This document shows positions 50,643-59,367 of a stretch of 64,000 nt of DNA, piece by piece. How positions within the stretch are numbered: the first letter of the stretch is position 1; each line of letters starts with the position of its first letter. Source of the stretch: JBBQSN01 sp963825505. Its GTDB lineage: Bacteria > Actinomycetota > Actinomycetes > Actinomycetales > CAWJMD01. Location: NCBI GenBank assembly GCA_963825505.1, contig CAWGTL010000004.1, positions 186,001 through 250,000 on the forward strand, written 5' to 3'. Below the pieces are notes generated by a model. That model saw only the letters and a list, made by a program, of their open reading frames with translations. It searched no databases and was not told the DNA's origin. The translations under genes and the position numbers were made by a program.

Positions 50643-51748
50643 CAGCCCTCCATCCCGTTCTGCGCACCGAACTGGGCGTTGAAGCGCACGTCGCCCTCGA
50701 CCATCTCCCGCATGTCGGCCACGCCGTTGCGGAACATCAGCGTGCGCTCGACGCCCATGCCGAACGCGAACCCGGAGTAGACCTCGGGGTCGACCCCGCA
50801 GGCCCTCAGCACCGCCGGGTTGACCATCCCGCAACCACCCCACTCGATCCACCCGGTGCCCTTGCAGGACCGGCAGACCGGGTCCTCGCCGCCGCAGACG
50901 AAGCAGCGCAGGTCCATCTCGGCGCTCGGCTCGGTGAACGGGAAGAACGAGGGCCGCAGCCGGGTGGTGACGCCCTCGCCGATGATCACCGAGGCGAAGT
51001 GGTCGAGGGTGCCCTTGAGGTTGGCCATCGTCAGGCCCCTGTCGACCGCCAGGCCCTCGACCTGGTGGAAGACCGGGGTGTGGGTGGCGTCGAGCTCGTC
51101 GGTGCGGAACGTCTTGCCCGGCACCACGACGTACACCGGCAGGTCGCGCTCCAGCAGCGTGCGCGCCTGCACCGGCGAGGTGTGCGTGCGCAGCACCAGG
51201 CCCGACCCGGGCGGGTCGACGAAGAAGGTGTCCTGCATCTGCCGCGCCGGGTGGTCGGGCAGGAAGTTCAGGGCGTCGAAGTTGAACCACTCGGCCTCGA
51301 CCTCGGGACCGTCGGCGACCTCCCAGCCCATGCCCACGAAGACGTCGCCGATCCGTTCCATCAGCGCGGTGAGCGGGTGCCGGGTACCGGCCGGGTGGCG
51401 TTCGACCGGCATCGTGACGTCGACGGCCTCCTCGACGAGGACGCGGGCGTCGCGCTCGGCCTCCAGCACCTCGTGCCGGGCCGCGATCGCCTGCCGCACC
51501 GTGCCCCTGGCCCTGCCCACGCGGGCACCGGCCTCGGCTCGCGCGGCCGGTGGCAGCGCGCCGATCTCGCGGTTGGCCAGCGCCAGGGCGCTGCGGTCGC
51601 CGTCGTGCGCCAGCCGCGCCGCCTTCAGCTCGTCCAGGGAGGTGGCCGCCGCGAACGCCTCGAGCGCCTCGGCCACGGCGGTCTCGACCGCCTCCGGGGA
51701 GAGCGCGGCGACCTCGACGGGGTCGTAGGAGGAGTTCGGGGCGGACAT
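50642..51748 (-). CDS. pheS: Phenylalanine--tRNA ligase alpha subunit
   Basis: A 368-residue class II catalytic subunit. An N-terminal coiled coil is followed by HPLTALMERIGDVFVGMGWE, the motif 2 region RTHTSPVQART, FHQVEGLAVDRGLT and the motif 3 region FAFGMGVERTLMFRNGVADM. ATG at 51748 is preceded by TAGACT 8 nt upstream; no ribosome site is obvious. Confidence 0.97.
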   Translation of the reverse strand: MSAPNSSYDPVEVAALSPEAVETAVAEALEAFAAATSLDELKAARLAHDGDRSALALANREIGALPPAARAEAGARVGRARGTVRQAIAARHEVLEAERDARVLVEEAVDVTMPVERHPAGTRHPLTALMERIGDVFVGMGWEVADGPEVEAEWFNFDALNFLPDHPARQMQDTFFVDPPGSGLVLRTHTSPVQARTLLERDLPVYVVVPGKTFRTDELDATHTPVFHQVEGLAVDRGLTMANLKGTLDHFASVIIGEGVTTRLRPSFFPFTEPSAEMDLRCFVCGGEDPVCRSCKGTGWIEWGGCGMVNPAVLRACGVDPEVYSGFAFGMGVERTLMFRNGVADMREMVEGDVRFNAQFGAQNGMEG

Positions 51749-51756
51749 GGGAGCAG

Positions 51757-51762
51757 AGTCTA
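51757..51762 (-). promoter_or_regulatory. -10 box of the pheST operon
   Basis: TAGACT on the minus strand lies 8 nt before the pheS ATG. No convincing -35 or ribosome site is seen, so the transcript may be leaderless or nearly so. Confidence 0.5.
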
Positions 51763-51795
51763 GGAGGGAGGGTCCGCCTCCGGCGCAGGTGTTCG

Positions 51796-52887
51796 TCAGC
51801 GCATGTGAGCAGGCTCGCCGCCCGGGAGGGTGAACCGGAACAGCGCGCCGCCGTGGCGGGACCGGCCGACGGTCATCCGGCCCTCGTGCGCCTCGACCAG
51901 GCCGCGGACGACGTACAGCCCGAGACCGGTGCCGCCGCGCTTGGAACCGCGCCAGAACTTGCTGAACACCAGCGGGATGTCGGCCTCGGGGATGCCGTCG
52001 CCGGAGTCCTCGACCACGACGGCCACGCCTGGCTCCTCCCCGGGCGAGTCCGGGTCGACGCCGACGTGCACGTGCACGGGGACCCGCCCGTGCCGCCGTC
52101 CGTTCTCGATCAGGTTCGCGAGGATCTGCTCGAGCCGGTCCGGGTCGGCCCACACCTCGGGAAGGTCGGGCTCGACGTCGACCACGAACCACTCCGCGGA
52201 CGGCGAGTCCCCGTTGCCGGCGGCGAGCGCCCGCTCGACCTGGCCGCGGACGGCGGCCGCGACGTCGACGGGCTGCTTGCGCACCTCGAGCCGGCCGGCG
52301 TCGATGCGGGAGATGTCGAGCAGCTCGGTGATCAGCCGGGTGACGCGGTCGGCGTCGGCCTCGATCGTCTGCAGCATCAGCTGCTTCTGCTCGTCGCTGA
52401 ACCGGTCCCACCGGCGCAGCAGGGTGGAGCTGAAGCCCTTCACCGACGTCAACGGCGAGCGCAGCTCGTGCGCGACGGTGGAGATCAGCCCGGCGTGGTC
52501 GGTCTCGGCCCGGCGCCGCGACTCGGTGTCGCGCAGGGCGATCACCACGCGGTCGACCGGGCCGAGGTGCTCCTCGCGGACGTAGGAGGCGGTGACGAGG
52601 AGCTCGCGGCCGCCCGGGAGGAGCAGCAGCCGCTCGCGGTGCCCGGTGCGGGTGGCGATCCCGCCCCAGGGGTCGGTGGCGTCCCAGTAGCGGCGTCCGC
52701 TGGTGTCCTGGAACGGGAGCAGCTCGCGGACGTCGTGGCCGACCATGGCGTCCTCGGTCAACCCGGTGCAGCGGGTCGCCGCCTTGTTGCTGCCGAGGAC
52801 GACCGCGTCCGGGCCCGCGACGACGATGCCGTCGGGATGGTGGTGCCGGCTGATCAGCGCGCCCGGGGGCGTGGGGATCTCGGCCAT
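51796..52887 (-). CDS. PAS domain sensor histidine kinase
   Basis: A 363-residue soluble kinase: an N-terminal PAS-like domain (residues about 10-120), a HisKA dimerisation domain with phosphoacceptor His140 in VAHELRSPLTSVKGF, and a HATPase domain with N box NLIENGRRH, DSGDGI and GGTGLGLYVV. No membrane helix. No response regulator lies next to it; the nearest, at 55.9-56.5 kb, is a LuxR type that normally pairs with a different kinase class. TACAGT lies 6 nt before the ATG. Confidence 0.93.
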   Translation of the reverse strand: MAEIPTPPGALISRHHHPDGIVVAGPDAVVLGSNKAATRCTGLTEDAMVGHDVRELLPFQDTSGRRYWDATDPWGGIATRTGHRERLLLLPGGRELLVTASYVREEHLGPVDRVVIALRDTESRRRAETDHAGLISTVAHELRSPLTSVKGFSSTLLRRWDRFSDEQKQLMLQTIEADADRVTRLITELLDISRIDAGRLEVRKQPVDVAAAVRGQVERALAAGNGDSPSAEWFVVDVEPDLPEVWADPDRLEQILANLIENGRRHGRVPVHVHVGVDPDSPGEEPGVAVVVEDSGDGIPEADIPLVFSKFWRGSKRGGTGLGLYVVRGLVEAHEGRMTVGRSRHGGALFRFTLPGGEPAHMR

Positions 52888-52893
52888 GGCCGG

Positions 52894-52899
52894 ACTGTA
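52894..52899 (-). promoter_or_regulatory. -10 box of the PAS kinase gene
   Basis: TACAGT on the minus strand, 6 nt before the ATG; no ribosome site, so probably leaderless. Confidence 0.5.
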
Positions 52900-52929
52900 G
52901 CCGTGGCCGGGCGGGCCGCGAGCGGCTGA

Positions 52930-53721
52930 TCAGGTCCGGGAACGGTGCGCGCGTGCCGTGGCGTAGAGGCACACGGTGGCGGCGGTGGCCAGGTTGAGGC
53001 TCTCGGCGCGGCCGTGGACGGGCACCCGCACCACGTGGTCGGCGAGCGCGCGGTCGGCCTCCGGGAGCCCCCACGCCTCGTTGCCGAACACCCACGCGAC
53101 CCGCCCGACCAGGGGTCCGCGGCCGGCGTGGGCGAGGTCCTGCAGGTCGTCGAGGTCGTCGGTACCGGCGCCGTCGGCCGCCAGCACGGTCAGGCCGCCG
53201 GCGTGCAGCGCCTCCACCGTCTCGGCCAGGGTCGGGCCGGTCACGACGTCGAGATGGAACAGCGACCCGGCCGTCGACCGCACGCACTTGGGGTTGTACG
53301 GGTCGACGCTGGCGTCGGTGAGGACGACCGCGCCGGCGCCCGCGGCGTCGGCGGCGCGCAGCACCGTGCCGGCGTTGCCGGGGTCGCGGACGTGCGCCAG
53401 CACCGCGACCAGGCGCGTGGCGGGGGCCAGGACGTCGGCGAGCGGGCGGTCGGTGAGGGTGCAGACGGCCAGCAGGCCCTGCGGCGTCACCGTGTCGGCC
53501 ATCGCGGCGAGCACCTCCTCGGTGCACCGCCGCACCGGCACCCCGGCCGCCTGCGCGGCCACCACGATGTCGTGGTGGCGCGCGATCGCGTCGTCGGTGG
53601 CGTACAGGTCGCGCACCGCGCCGGCGGGGACGGCCTCGCGGACCGCCTGCGGCCCCTCGGCGAGGAACAGGCCGGCCCGACGACGCGCAGGACGCCCGGA
53701 CAGGCGGGCCACCGTCCGCAC
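52930..53721 (-). CDS. TrmH/SpoU family RNA 2'-O-methyltransferase
   Basis: About 263 residues. The N-terminal substrate domain (SGRPARRRAGLFLAEGPQAV) precedes the SPOUT fold with the knot motifs VLAHVRDPGNAGTVLRAADA, VAWVFGNEAWGLP and VPVHGRAESLNLATAATVCL. It most likely methylates rRNA. The start is uncertain: homology probably begins at TNPRAERV, 8 residues upstream, where only a CTG (53745) is available; GTG at 53721 is the first usual start. It follows rplT. Confidence 0.88.
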   Translation of the reverse strand: MRTVARLSGRPARRRAGLFLAEGPQAVREAVPAGAVRDLYATDDAIARHHDIVVAAQAAGVPVRRCTEEVLAAMADTVTPQGLLAVCTLTDRPLADVLAPATRLVAVLAHVRDPGNAGTVLRAADAAGAGAVVLTDASVDPYNPKCVRSTAGSLFHLDVVTGPTLAETVEALHAGGLTVLAADGAGTDDLDDLQDLAHAGRGPLVGRVAWVFGNEAWGLPEADRALADHVVRVPVHGRAESLNLATAATVCLYATARAHRSRT

Positions 53722-53780
53722 CCGCTCTGCGCGGGGGTTGGTCAGCGGCTCGTCCGTGCGGGCGCCCTGGGGGGTGTGCG

Positions 53781-54167
53781 TCAGGCCGCGCTCTCGGCCT
53801 TGGCCGGGGTCGCCGGCAGGGCGTCCTGGGCGGTCTTGACGAGCACCGCGAACGCGGCGGCGTCGTTGACGGCCATCTCGGCCAGCATGCGGCGGTCGAC
53901 CTCGATGCCGGCCAGGTTCAGGCCCTGGATGAAGCGGTTGTAGGTCATGCCGTTCGCGCGCGCTGCGGCGTTGATGCGCTGGATCCACAGCCGACGGAAG
54001 TCGCCCTTGCGCTTCTTCCGGTCGCGGTAGCTGTAGACGAGGGAGTGGGTGACCTGCTCCTTCGCCTTGCGGTACAGGCGGGACCGCTGCCCGCGGTAGC
54101 CGCTGGCGCGCTCGAGAGTCTCCCGGCGCTTCTTGTGGGCGTTGACCGCCCTCTTCACGCGTGCCAC
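53781..54167 (-). CDS. rplT: Large ribosomal subunit protein bL20
   Basis: 128 residues; MARVKRAVNAHKKRRETLER and FRRLWIQRINAAARANGMTY are diagnostic. It has an Ala-rich C-terminal extension (PATPAKAESAA). L20 binds 23S rRNA early in assembly. Third gene of the infC-rpmI-rplT operon. Confidence 0.98.
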   Translation of the reverse strand: MARVKRAVNAHKKRRETLERASGYRGQRSRLYRKAKEQVTHSLVYSYRDRKKRKGDFRRLWIQRINAAARANGMTYNRFIQGLNLAGIEVDRRMLAEMAVNDAAAFAVLVKTAQDALPATPAKAESAA

Positions 54168-54238
54168 GTGGTGCTCCTCAGGTCGTTCTGGTCGGTGGGC
54201 GGTCGGGGTCGTCCCCGCCCGCCCGTGGGTCGGTCAGC

Positions 54239-54433
54239 TCACTTGCCGAGGAGCCGCTTGATCTTCTTGACGTCGGCGGCGGCGACCGGCTGGTCGATCT
54301 CGAGCCGGCGGCGGTGGCTGCTGGACTTGGACTCCATCTTGTGGACGTCCATCGCCGACTGGCGCATGACCTTGCCGGTGCCGGTCAGGCGGAACCGCTT
54401 CTTGGTGCCGCTGTGCGTCTTGTTCTTCGGCAT
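54239..54433 (-). CDS. rpmI: Large ribosomal subunit protein bL35
   Basis: 64 residues starting MPKNKTHSGTKKRFRLTGTG and ending VKKIKRLLGK, full length for bL35. It sits 89 nt after infC and 71 nt before rplT, the universal order. Confidence 0.98.
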   Translation of the reverse strand: MPKNKTHSGTKKRFRLTGTGKVMRQSAMDVHKMESKSSSHRRRLEIDQPVAAADVKKIKRLLGK

Positions 54434-54522
54434 GGCTGCCGCTCTCCTCGTGGGTCGGTGTGTGGTGCTCGGTGGCGCTGGTGTGCGGTCGTGCTGGGGT
54501 GGTACCCGGGACCGGACCGCGG

Positions 54523-55185
54523 CTAGCTCGCGGTCGAGGTCGCCTCGTCCGCCGGCTGCTCGGCCGCGGGCTGCTCGGCCGGCGTCCCGCCGTCCTCGCT
54601 CGGACCCGCGTCGCGCTCACGGCGCCGGGCCTTGCTGCTGCCGGCCCGGGGTGCGGTGGCCGCCTTGGCGTCGGCCTTCTTCTTGTGCGGGCCGAGGACC
54701 ATCACCATGTTGCGACCGTCCTGCAGCGGCGAGCTCTCGACGAAGCCGAGCTCGCCCAGGTCGGCCGCGATCCGCTGCAGCAGCCGGTAACCCATCTCGG
54801 GGCGGGACTGCTCGCGTCCGCGGAACATGATCAGGACCTTGACCTTGTCGCCGCCGGAGAGGAACTTCTCCGCCTGGGCGCGCTTGGTCGCGTAGTCGTG
54901 CGGGTCGATCTTCAGCCGGAGCCGGATCGTCTTCAGAACGGTGTTGGCCTGGTTCTTGCGCGCGTCGCGCGCCTTCATGTCGGCCTCGTACTTGAACTTG
55001 CCGAAGTCCATGAGCTTGCAGACGGGCGGACGCTCGTTGGGCGCGACCTCGACGAGGTCGAGGTCGGCCTCCTGGGCCAGTCGCAGGGCGTCCTCGACGC
55101 GGACGATCCCGACCTGCTCGCCGGCGGGGCCGACGAGGCGGACCTCCGGGACGCGGATCCGCTCGTTGATGCGGGGCTCGCTGAT
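54523..55185 (-). CDS. infC: Translation initiation factor IF-3 with AUC start
   Basis: 220 residues. The N-domain SEPRINERIRVPEVRLVGPA precedes CKLMDFGKFKYEADMKARDA and the C-domain LKTIRLRLKIDPHDY, GGDKVKVLIMFRGRE. No ATG, GTG or TTG precedes the N-domain; the only sensible start is ATC at 55183-55185, with AGGAG 6 nt upstream. IF-3 itself discriminates against non-canonical starts, so this is the known self-limiting arrangement. The C-terminal tail is acidic and disordered (SEDGGTPAEQPAAEQPADEA). Confidence 0.95.
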   Translation of the reverse strand: MSEPRINERIRVPEVRLVGPAGEQVGIVRVEDALRLAQEADLDLVEVAPNERPPVCKLMDFGKFKYEADMKARDARKNQANTVLKTIRLRLKIDPHDYATKRAQAEKFLSGGDKVKVLIMFRGREQSRPEMGYRLLQRIAADLGELGFVESSPLQDGRNMVMVLGPHKKKADAKAATAPRAGSSKARRRERDAGPSEDGGTPAEQPAAEQPADEATSTAS

Positions 55186-55213
55186 GTGCTGCTCCTGTCG
55201 TCACGTACGGGTG

Positions 55214-55280
55214 CCGCCGGCGACGGGAAAGGCCCCCGTCGGCGGTCGCTCGACGAAGGCCTCGGTGGTCGGTACCGACC
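55214..55280 (-). promoter_or_regulatory. Structured 5' leader of infC
   Basis: In the 301 bp between infC and the divergent DUF1844 gene, the minus strand carries the perfect palindrome GGTCGGTACCGACC (55267-55280) and, 22 nt further on, a large hairpin CCGCCGACGGG with CCCGTC-GCC-GGCGG (55214-55245). An alternative stem GAGGCC/GGCCT (55230-55263) followed by TTTCCC would exclude the second hairpin. This resembles an attenuator or protein-binding leader for the IF3-L35-L20 operon. The mechanism is inferred. Confidence 0.5.
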
Positions 55281-55486
55281 GGGTCGTCCACGAAGGACGC
55301 CCGGCGGGCTTCCGGGACGGACGAGCCGACCCGGTGACCAGGACCCGGCCACCTGCGGCCCGCCGGGGAGGCGGACCAGACGGTGGCAGCGGGTGGGAGA
55401 GGATCTCCGCTTCGCGCACCAGGCCCTGGTGCCGCCCCGGGGAGGCGGCTGTCGAGCCTGGTCGGTCTGCGTGCCAGGGTACAGCA

Positions 55487-55891
55487 ATGAGCACGGACGA
55501 ACCCAATCGCGACGACCCCGCCGACCTCGGTGCCGACCCGGGCCCGGACCTCGACGGCCTGGCGGCGGGCGCGGCCCGGGACATCGCCGACGTCACCGCG
55601 GTCGAGGTGATCACCACCGCGGCCGTGCACATGATGAGCGCCGCTGCCGTGCGCTGCGGTCTCGAGGAGGGGCCGCAGGCCGAGGAGCACCGCGACCTGG
55701 CCGAGGCGCGGGTGCTCATCCAGGCGCTCGCCGGGCTGGTCACGGCGGCCGCGCCGGACCTCGGCAACCAGCACGCCCGGGCGCTGCGCGACGGGCTGCG
55801 CTCGCTCCAGCTGGCGTTCCGGGAGGCCTCGGTCGTCCCCGACCCGCCGGGCCAGGGCCCGGGCGAGCGGCTCACCGGCGCGGTCTCCTGA
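55487..55891 (+). CDS. DUF1844 domain protein
   Basis: 134 residues. After an acidic start (DEPNRDDPADLGADPG), the DUF1844 helices DIADVTAVEVITTAAVHMMS and EARVLIQALAGLVTAAAPDL follow. The protein is conserved beside infC in Actinobacteria and has no known function. ATG at 55487; no clear ribosome site. Confidence 0.85.
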   Translation: MSTDEPNRDDPADLGADPGPDLDGLAAGAARDIADVTAVEVITTAAVHMMSAAAVRCGLEEGPQAEEHRDLAEARVLIQALAGLVTAAAPDLGNQHARALRDGLRSLQLAFREASVVPDPPGQGPGERLTGAVS

Positions 55892-55897
55892 GGGACC

Positions 55898-56548
55898 TCA
55901 GCCCAGCAGGCCGCGCTCGTAGCCGGCGGCCACCGCCGCCGCGCGGTCCACGACGCCGAGCTTGGCGAAGACGTGCGCGAGGTGGGTCTTCACGGTCGCC
56001 TCGCTGACGAACAGCGTGGAGGCGATCACCCGGTTCGCCGTGCCGCGGGCCACCAGCTCCAGCACCGCGAGCTCGCGCTCGGTGAGCTCGGACTCCGGCT
56101 CGCCCCGCAGCCGGCTGACCACCTGCGTGGCGGCCGCCGCGGACAGCACCGACTCGCCCCGTGCCGCCGCCCGCACGGCCGCGAACAGCTCGTCCCGCGG
56201 GGCGTCCTTGAGGACGTACCCGATGGCGCCGGCCTCGAGGGCGGCGTGGACCTCGCGGGCGGTGGCGTAGGTGGTGAGCACCAGCACCTGGGGGGCCGGT
56301 GCGCCCTCGGCGGGCGTGCGCCGCAGCGCGGCCGTCGCGGTCACGCCGTCGCCGCCGGGCATCCGCAGGTCCATCAGCACCACGTCCGGACGGGTGCGAC
56401 GCGCCACCGCGAGCGCCTCGACGCCGTCGGCCGCCTCGCCCACCACCTCCAGGCCGCCGGCGGCCGAGAGCATGCCGCGCAGTCCGTCACGCACCACCGG
56501 GTGGTCGTCGACGACCACGACGCGCACCACCTCGGGGCCGTCAGCCAC
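55898..56548 (-). CDS. LuxR family two-component response regulator
   Basis: A 216-residue NarL-type regulator. The receiver has DDHPVVRDGL, phosphoacceptor Asp60 (VLMDLRMPGGDG), Thr93 and Lys114; the LuxR helix-turn-helix at about 155-205 has LTERELAVLELVARGTANRV and VSEATVKTHLAHVFAKLGV. Its GTG overlaps the TGA (56541-56543) that ends a histidine-kinase-like tail, but the rest of that kinase is missing. Confidence 0.93.
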   Translation of the reverse strand: MADGPEVVRVVVVDDHPVVRDGLRGMLSAAGGLEVVGEAADGVEALAVARRTRPDVVLMDLRMPGGDGVTATAALRRTPAEGAPAPQVLVLTTYATAREVHAALEAGAIGYVLKDAPRDELFAAVRAAARGESVLSAAAATQVVSRLRGEPESELTERELAVLELVARGTANRVIASTLFVSEATVKTHLAHVFAKLGVVDRAAAVAAGYERGLLG

Positions 56549-57450
56549 GGGCCACCGGCACCCGCAGCATGACGGCGGTGCCGGCGCCCGGCGCGGACTC
56601 CACCACCAGCTCGCCGGCGGCACGGTGCCGGCGGCGTGCAGGTGGGTCAGCACGCCGGCGACGCCGTCGTCGTCCGCCTGCACCTCGACCTGCGCACCGT
56701 GCAGGCGGACCGAGCGGACGCCCGGGATCGCCTCCAGCGCACAGGCATCCGGCGGCTCCTCGGTGCGGAACGTCATCACGGTCGGGGCGCCGCTGCCGCG
56801 GACCACGTCGTCCGGCGTGCCCTCGGCGACCACCCGGCCGCCCGCGACCAGCACGACCCGGTCGCAGAGCCGCTCGGCCTCCTCCATCAGGTGCGTGACG
56901 AGGACGACCGTCGTGCCCGAGGCGCGGACGTCCTCGACCAGCTCCCAGGTGCCGCGGCGCGCCTCCGGGTCCAGGCCCGTGCTGAGCTCGTCCAGCAGCA
57001 CCACCCGCGGTCGCCCGACCAGCGCGAGCGCGATCGCGAGCCGCTGCTTCTGGCCGCCGGACAGGTCGTCGTACCGGGTCGACGCGCAGGGTCCGAGGCC
57101 GAGCCGGTCGACCAGCGGATCGACTGCCAGCGGGTCGTCGTGGAGGCGGCGAACAGCGTCACCGCCTCGCGGACGGTCAGGCGGGCCTGCAGCCCCGCGC
57201 TCTGGAGCTGGACGCCGAGCACCCGGGTCAGCGCGTCGCGGTCGCGCCAGGGGACGAGGCCGGCCACGGTGGCGGTGCCGGAGTCCGGCGTCCGCAGCCC
57301 GGCCAGCATCTCCACCGTCGTCGTCTTGCCCGCGCCGTTCGGACCGAGGACGCCGACCACCTCGCCCTCGTGGACGTCGAGGTCGACGCCGTCGACCGCG
57401 CGGGTGCTGCCGTAGCTCTTGCGCAGGTCGCGCGCCTCGATCACCGCCAT
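56541..57450 (-). pseudogene. ABC transporter ATPase, frameshifted and fused to a kinase tail
   Basis: The gene opens MAVIEARDLRKSYGSTRAVD with Walker A GPNGAGKTT (37-45). A one-base deletion near 57145 shifts the frame; then LHDDPLAVDPLVDRLGLG, LSGGQKQRLAIALAL and VVLLDELSTGLDPEAR follow. After VLTHLHAAG at about 56632 the next recognisable sequence, in another frame, is a kinase tail GELVVESAPGAGTAV ending at 56541. In the ATPase frame the reading runs on into the response regulator. An ATPase C-terminus, permease and most of a kinase appear lost. Confidence 0.75.
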
Positions 57451-57537
57451 GCCCCGACCCTGGTGCACCCGCGCAGGTCCCGCGGTCCGCCGATCGGCTG
57501 CCGCCGGTGCGCCGATCGGCCAGCCACGCGGGTGCGG

Positions 57538-58224
57538 TCAGGCGGGGACGACCCGCAGCTCGAGCGAGTCGACGTGGTCGGCGACGTGCTGCGAGGCGGC
57601 GAGGGTCCGGCCCACGCGGGCGGTCAGGGCGTCGAGCCGCTCGCGCGACAGCCCGGGCCGGACGGCGAGGACGACGGCCAGCTCGGCCCGGCGGCCGGGC
57701 TCGGCCGCGGCGGAGGCGACGTCCGGCTCGGCGGCGGCGATCCCGGCGACCGCCGCGGCCACCTGCGGGTGGCGCGGTGACGGGACCCAGGGGTGGTCCT
57801 GGGCCAGCGCCCACAGGGCGGGGCGCGGCACCAGCACGCCGGCGCCACCGGGGTCGACCACCAGCAGCTGGCAGCCGTCGTCGACGGCCGACAGCGCCGC
57901 CCGGCGGGCGTGGACCGGCACCGGGCGGGCCCGGTCGTCCCAGGCGGCGAGCGCGGCGGTGCTGCTGAACACCGGGAGCGCCTGCCGACCGTCCGGGGCG
58001 GTGAGCGTCACCAGCGCCATGTCGGCGCTCTTGTCGGTGGCCAGCCCGGTGAGGCTGCTCTGCCCCGACTCCCCCAGCACGGCCACCACGGGCACCATCA
58101 CGCGCGCGCCGCCCAGGGCGGCCACCACCGCCTCGACGTCGCCGCCGGCCAGGGCCGCGGCGAGGTCGGGGTCGGCCGAGCCGTCGTCGCCGGGGAACTG
58201 CTGGGGCGACAGCAGCCCGGTCAC
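57538..58224 (-). CDS. SseB family protein
   Basis: A 228-residue protein with the SseB N-terminal pattern: MVPVVAVLGE, DMALVTLTAPDGRQALPVFS and SSTAALAAWDDRARPVPV, then LLVVDPGGAGVLVPRPALW. Family function unknown. The stop-start overlap with the RidA-like gene indicates translational coupling. Confidence 0.85.
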   Translation of the reverse strand: MTGLLSPQQFPGDDGSADPDLAAALAGGDVEAVVAALGGARVMVPVVAVLGESGQSSLTGLATDKSADMALVTLTAPDGRQALPVFSSTAALAAWDDRARPVPVHARRAALSAVDDGCQLLVVDPGGAGVLVPRPALWALAQDHPWVPSPRHPQVAAAVAGIAAAEPDVASAAAEPGRRAELAVVLAVRPGLSRERLDALTARVGRTLAASQHVADHVDSLELRVVPA

Positions 58225-58625
58225 GGCTCGTCGGTCGCGGGCAGGACCGCCTCCGCCTCGATCTCGACCAGCATGTCGGGGTGCACCAGGGCGGCCACGC
58301 AGACCATCGTCGCGGCCGGGCGCACGTCGTCCATCACCTCGCGGTGGGCGGACGCCACGGCGTCGCAGTGCTCGGGCCCGACCACGTACATCCGGGTGCG
58401 CACGACGTGCCGCAGGTCGGTGCCGGCCCGCTCCAGCGCCCGGCCGACGACGCCGAAGGCTTCCAGCGCCTGCGCCCTGGCGTCCCCCGGGTGGAGGACG
58501 TCGCCGTCGACGGCGGAGGTGCTCCCGGCGACCAGGACCCGCCCGTCGACCACCACGGCGCGGCTGTAGCCCGTGACGTCCTCGTACGGACCGCCGCCGG
58601 AGACCCTGCGGATGCGGTCAGCCAC
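58221..58625 (-). CDS. RidA family protein
   Basis: 134 residues with the YjgF/RidA fold: GYSRAVVVDGRVLVAGSTSA, ALEAFGVVGRALERAGTDLR and VRTRMYVV, and the final IEAEAVLP. The RidA Arg is in VRTRMYV. RidA proteins deaminate reactive enamines/imines; a related non-enamine role is possible. GTG start lies just inside the priA stop region. Confidence 0.88.
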   Translation of the reverse strand: MADRIRRVSGGGPYEDVTGYSRAVVVDGRVLVAGSTSAVDGDVLHPGDARAQALEAFGVVGRALERAGTDLRHVVRTRMYVVGPEHCDAVASAHREVMDDVRPAATMVCVAALVHPDMLVEIEAEAVLPATDEP

Positions 58626-59367
58626 GCGCACCGCCGGCGGTGGCGAGGGCCTCGGTGAGCGTGAAAGCGCCTGCGTAGAGCGCCTTCCCGACGATCGCAC
58701 CCTCGACGCCGTCCGGGACGAGACGACGCAGGGCCACCAGGTCGTCGAGTGTCGACACCCCGCCGGACGCGACGACGGGCCGATCGGTCCGCGTGCAGAA
58801 CTCCTGCAGCAGAACGGTGTTCGGCCCCGTCAACGTGCCGTCGCGCGACACGTCGGTCAGCACGTACCGGGCGCAGCCGTCGCGGTCCAGGCGCTCCAGG
58901 GTCTCCCACAGGTCGCCGCCCTCCTGCGTCCAGCCGCGCGCCGCCAGGGTGGTGCCGCGGACGTCGAGCCCGACCGCGATCCGGTCACCGTGGCGCGCCA
59001 CGACGTCGGCGGTCCAGGCGGGGTCCTCCAGCGCCGCCGTGCCGAGGTTGACCCTGCGGCACCCGGTGGCCAGCGCCCGCTCGAGCGAGGCGTCGTCGCG
59101 GATGCCGCCGGACAGCTCGACGTCGACGTCGAGCGTGCCGACCACCTCGGCCAGCAGGATGGCGTTGCTCCCCCGCCCGAACGCGGCGTCGAGGTCGACC
59201 AGGTGGATCCACTCGGCGCCCTGCTCCTGGAACGACAGCGCGGCGTCGAGCGGTGCGCCGTAACGGGTCTCGGTGCCCGCCTCGCCCTGGACGAGCCGGA
59301 CGGCCTGGCCGTCGGCGACGTCGACGGCGGGCAGCAGCTGGAGCCGGGCGGTGGTGGCGGTGGTCAC
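58618..59367 (-). CDS. priA: PriA: bifunctional HisA/TrpF isomerase
   Basis: A 249-residue beta/alpha barrel. Catalytic Asp16 (LLPAVDVADGQAVRL) and Asp172 (VLTDVSRDGTLTGPN) are present, plus the phosphate loops SGGIRDDASL and VASGGVSTLDDL. RGWTQEGGDLWE is typical of the actinobacterial enzyme that serves both histidine and tryptophan biosynthesis; a separate trpF is usually absent in such genomes. GTG at 59367 overlaps the stop of the upstream gene's frame. Confidence 0.92.
   Translation of the reverse strand: MTTATTARLQLLPAVDVADGQAVRLVQGEAGTETRYGAPLDAALSFQEQGAEWIHLVDLDAAFGRGSNAILLAEVVGTLDVDVELSGGIRDDASLERALATGCRRVNLGTAALEDPAWTADVVARHGDRIAVGLDVRGTTLAARGWTQEGGDLWETLERLDRDGCARYVLTDVSRDGTLTGPNTVLLQEFCTRTDRPVVASGGVSTLDDLVALRRLVPDGVEGAIVGKALYAGAFTLTEALATAGGARG

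Noticed and set aside
51749..51795. Phe leader peptide or T-box before pheS
   Set aside because: Only 47 bp, no run of Phe codons, and no T-box core. A -10 box near the ATG explains the region.
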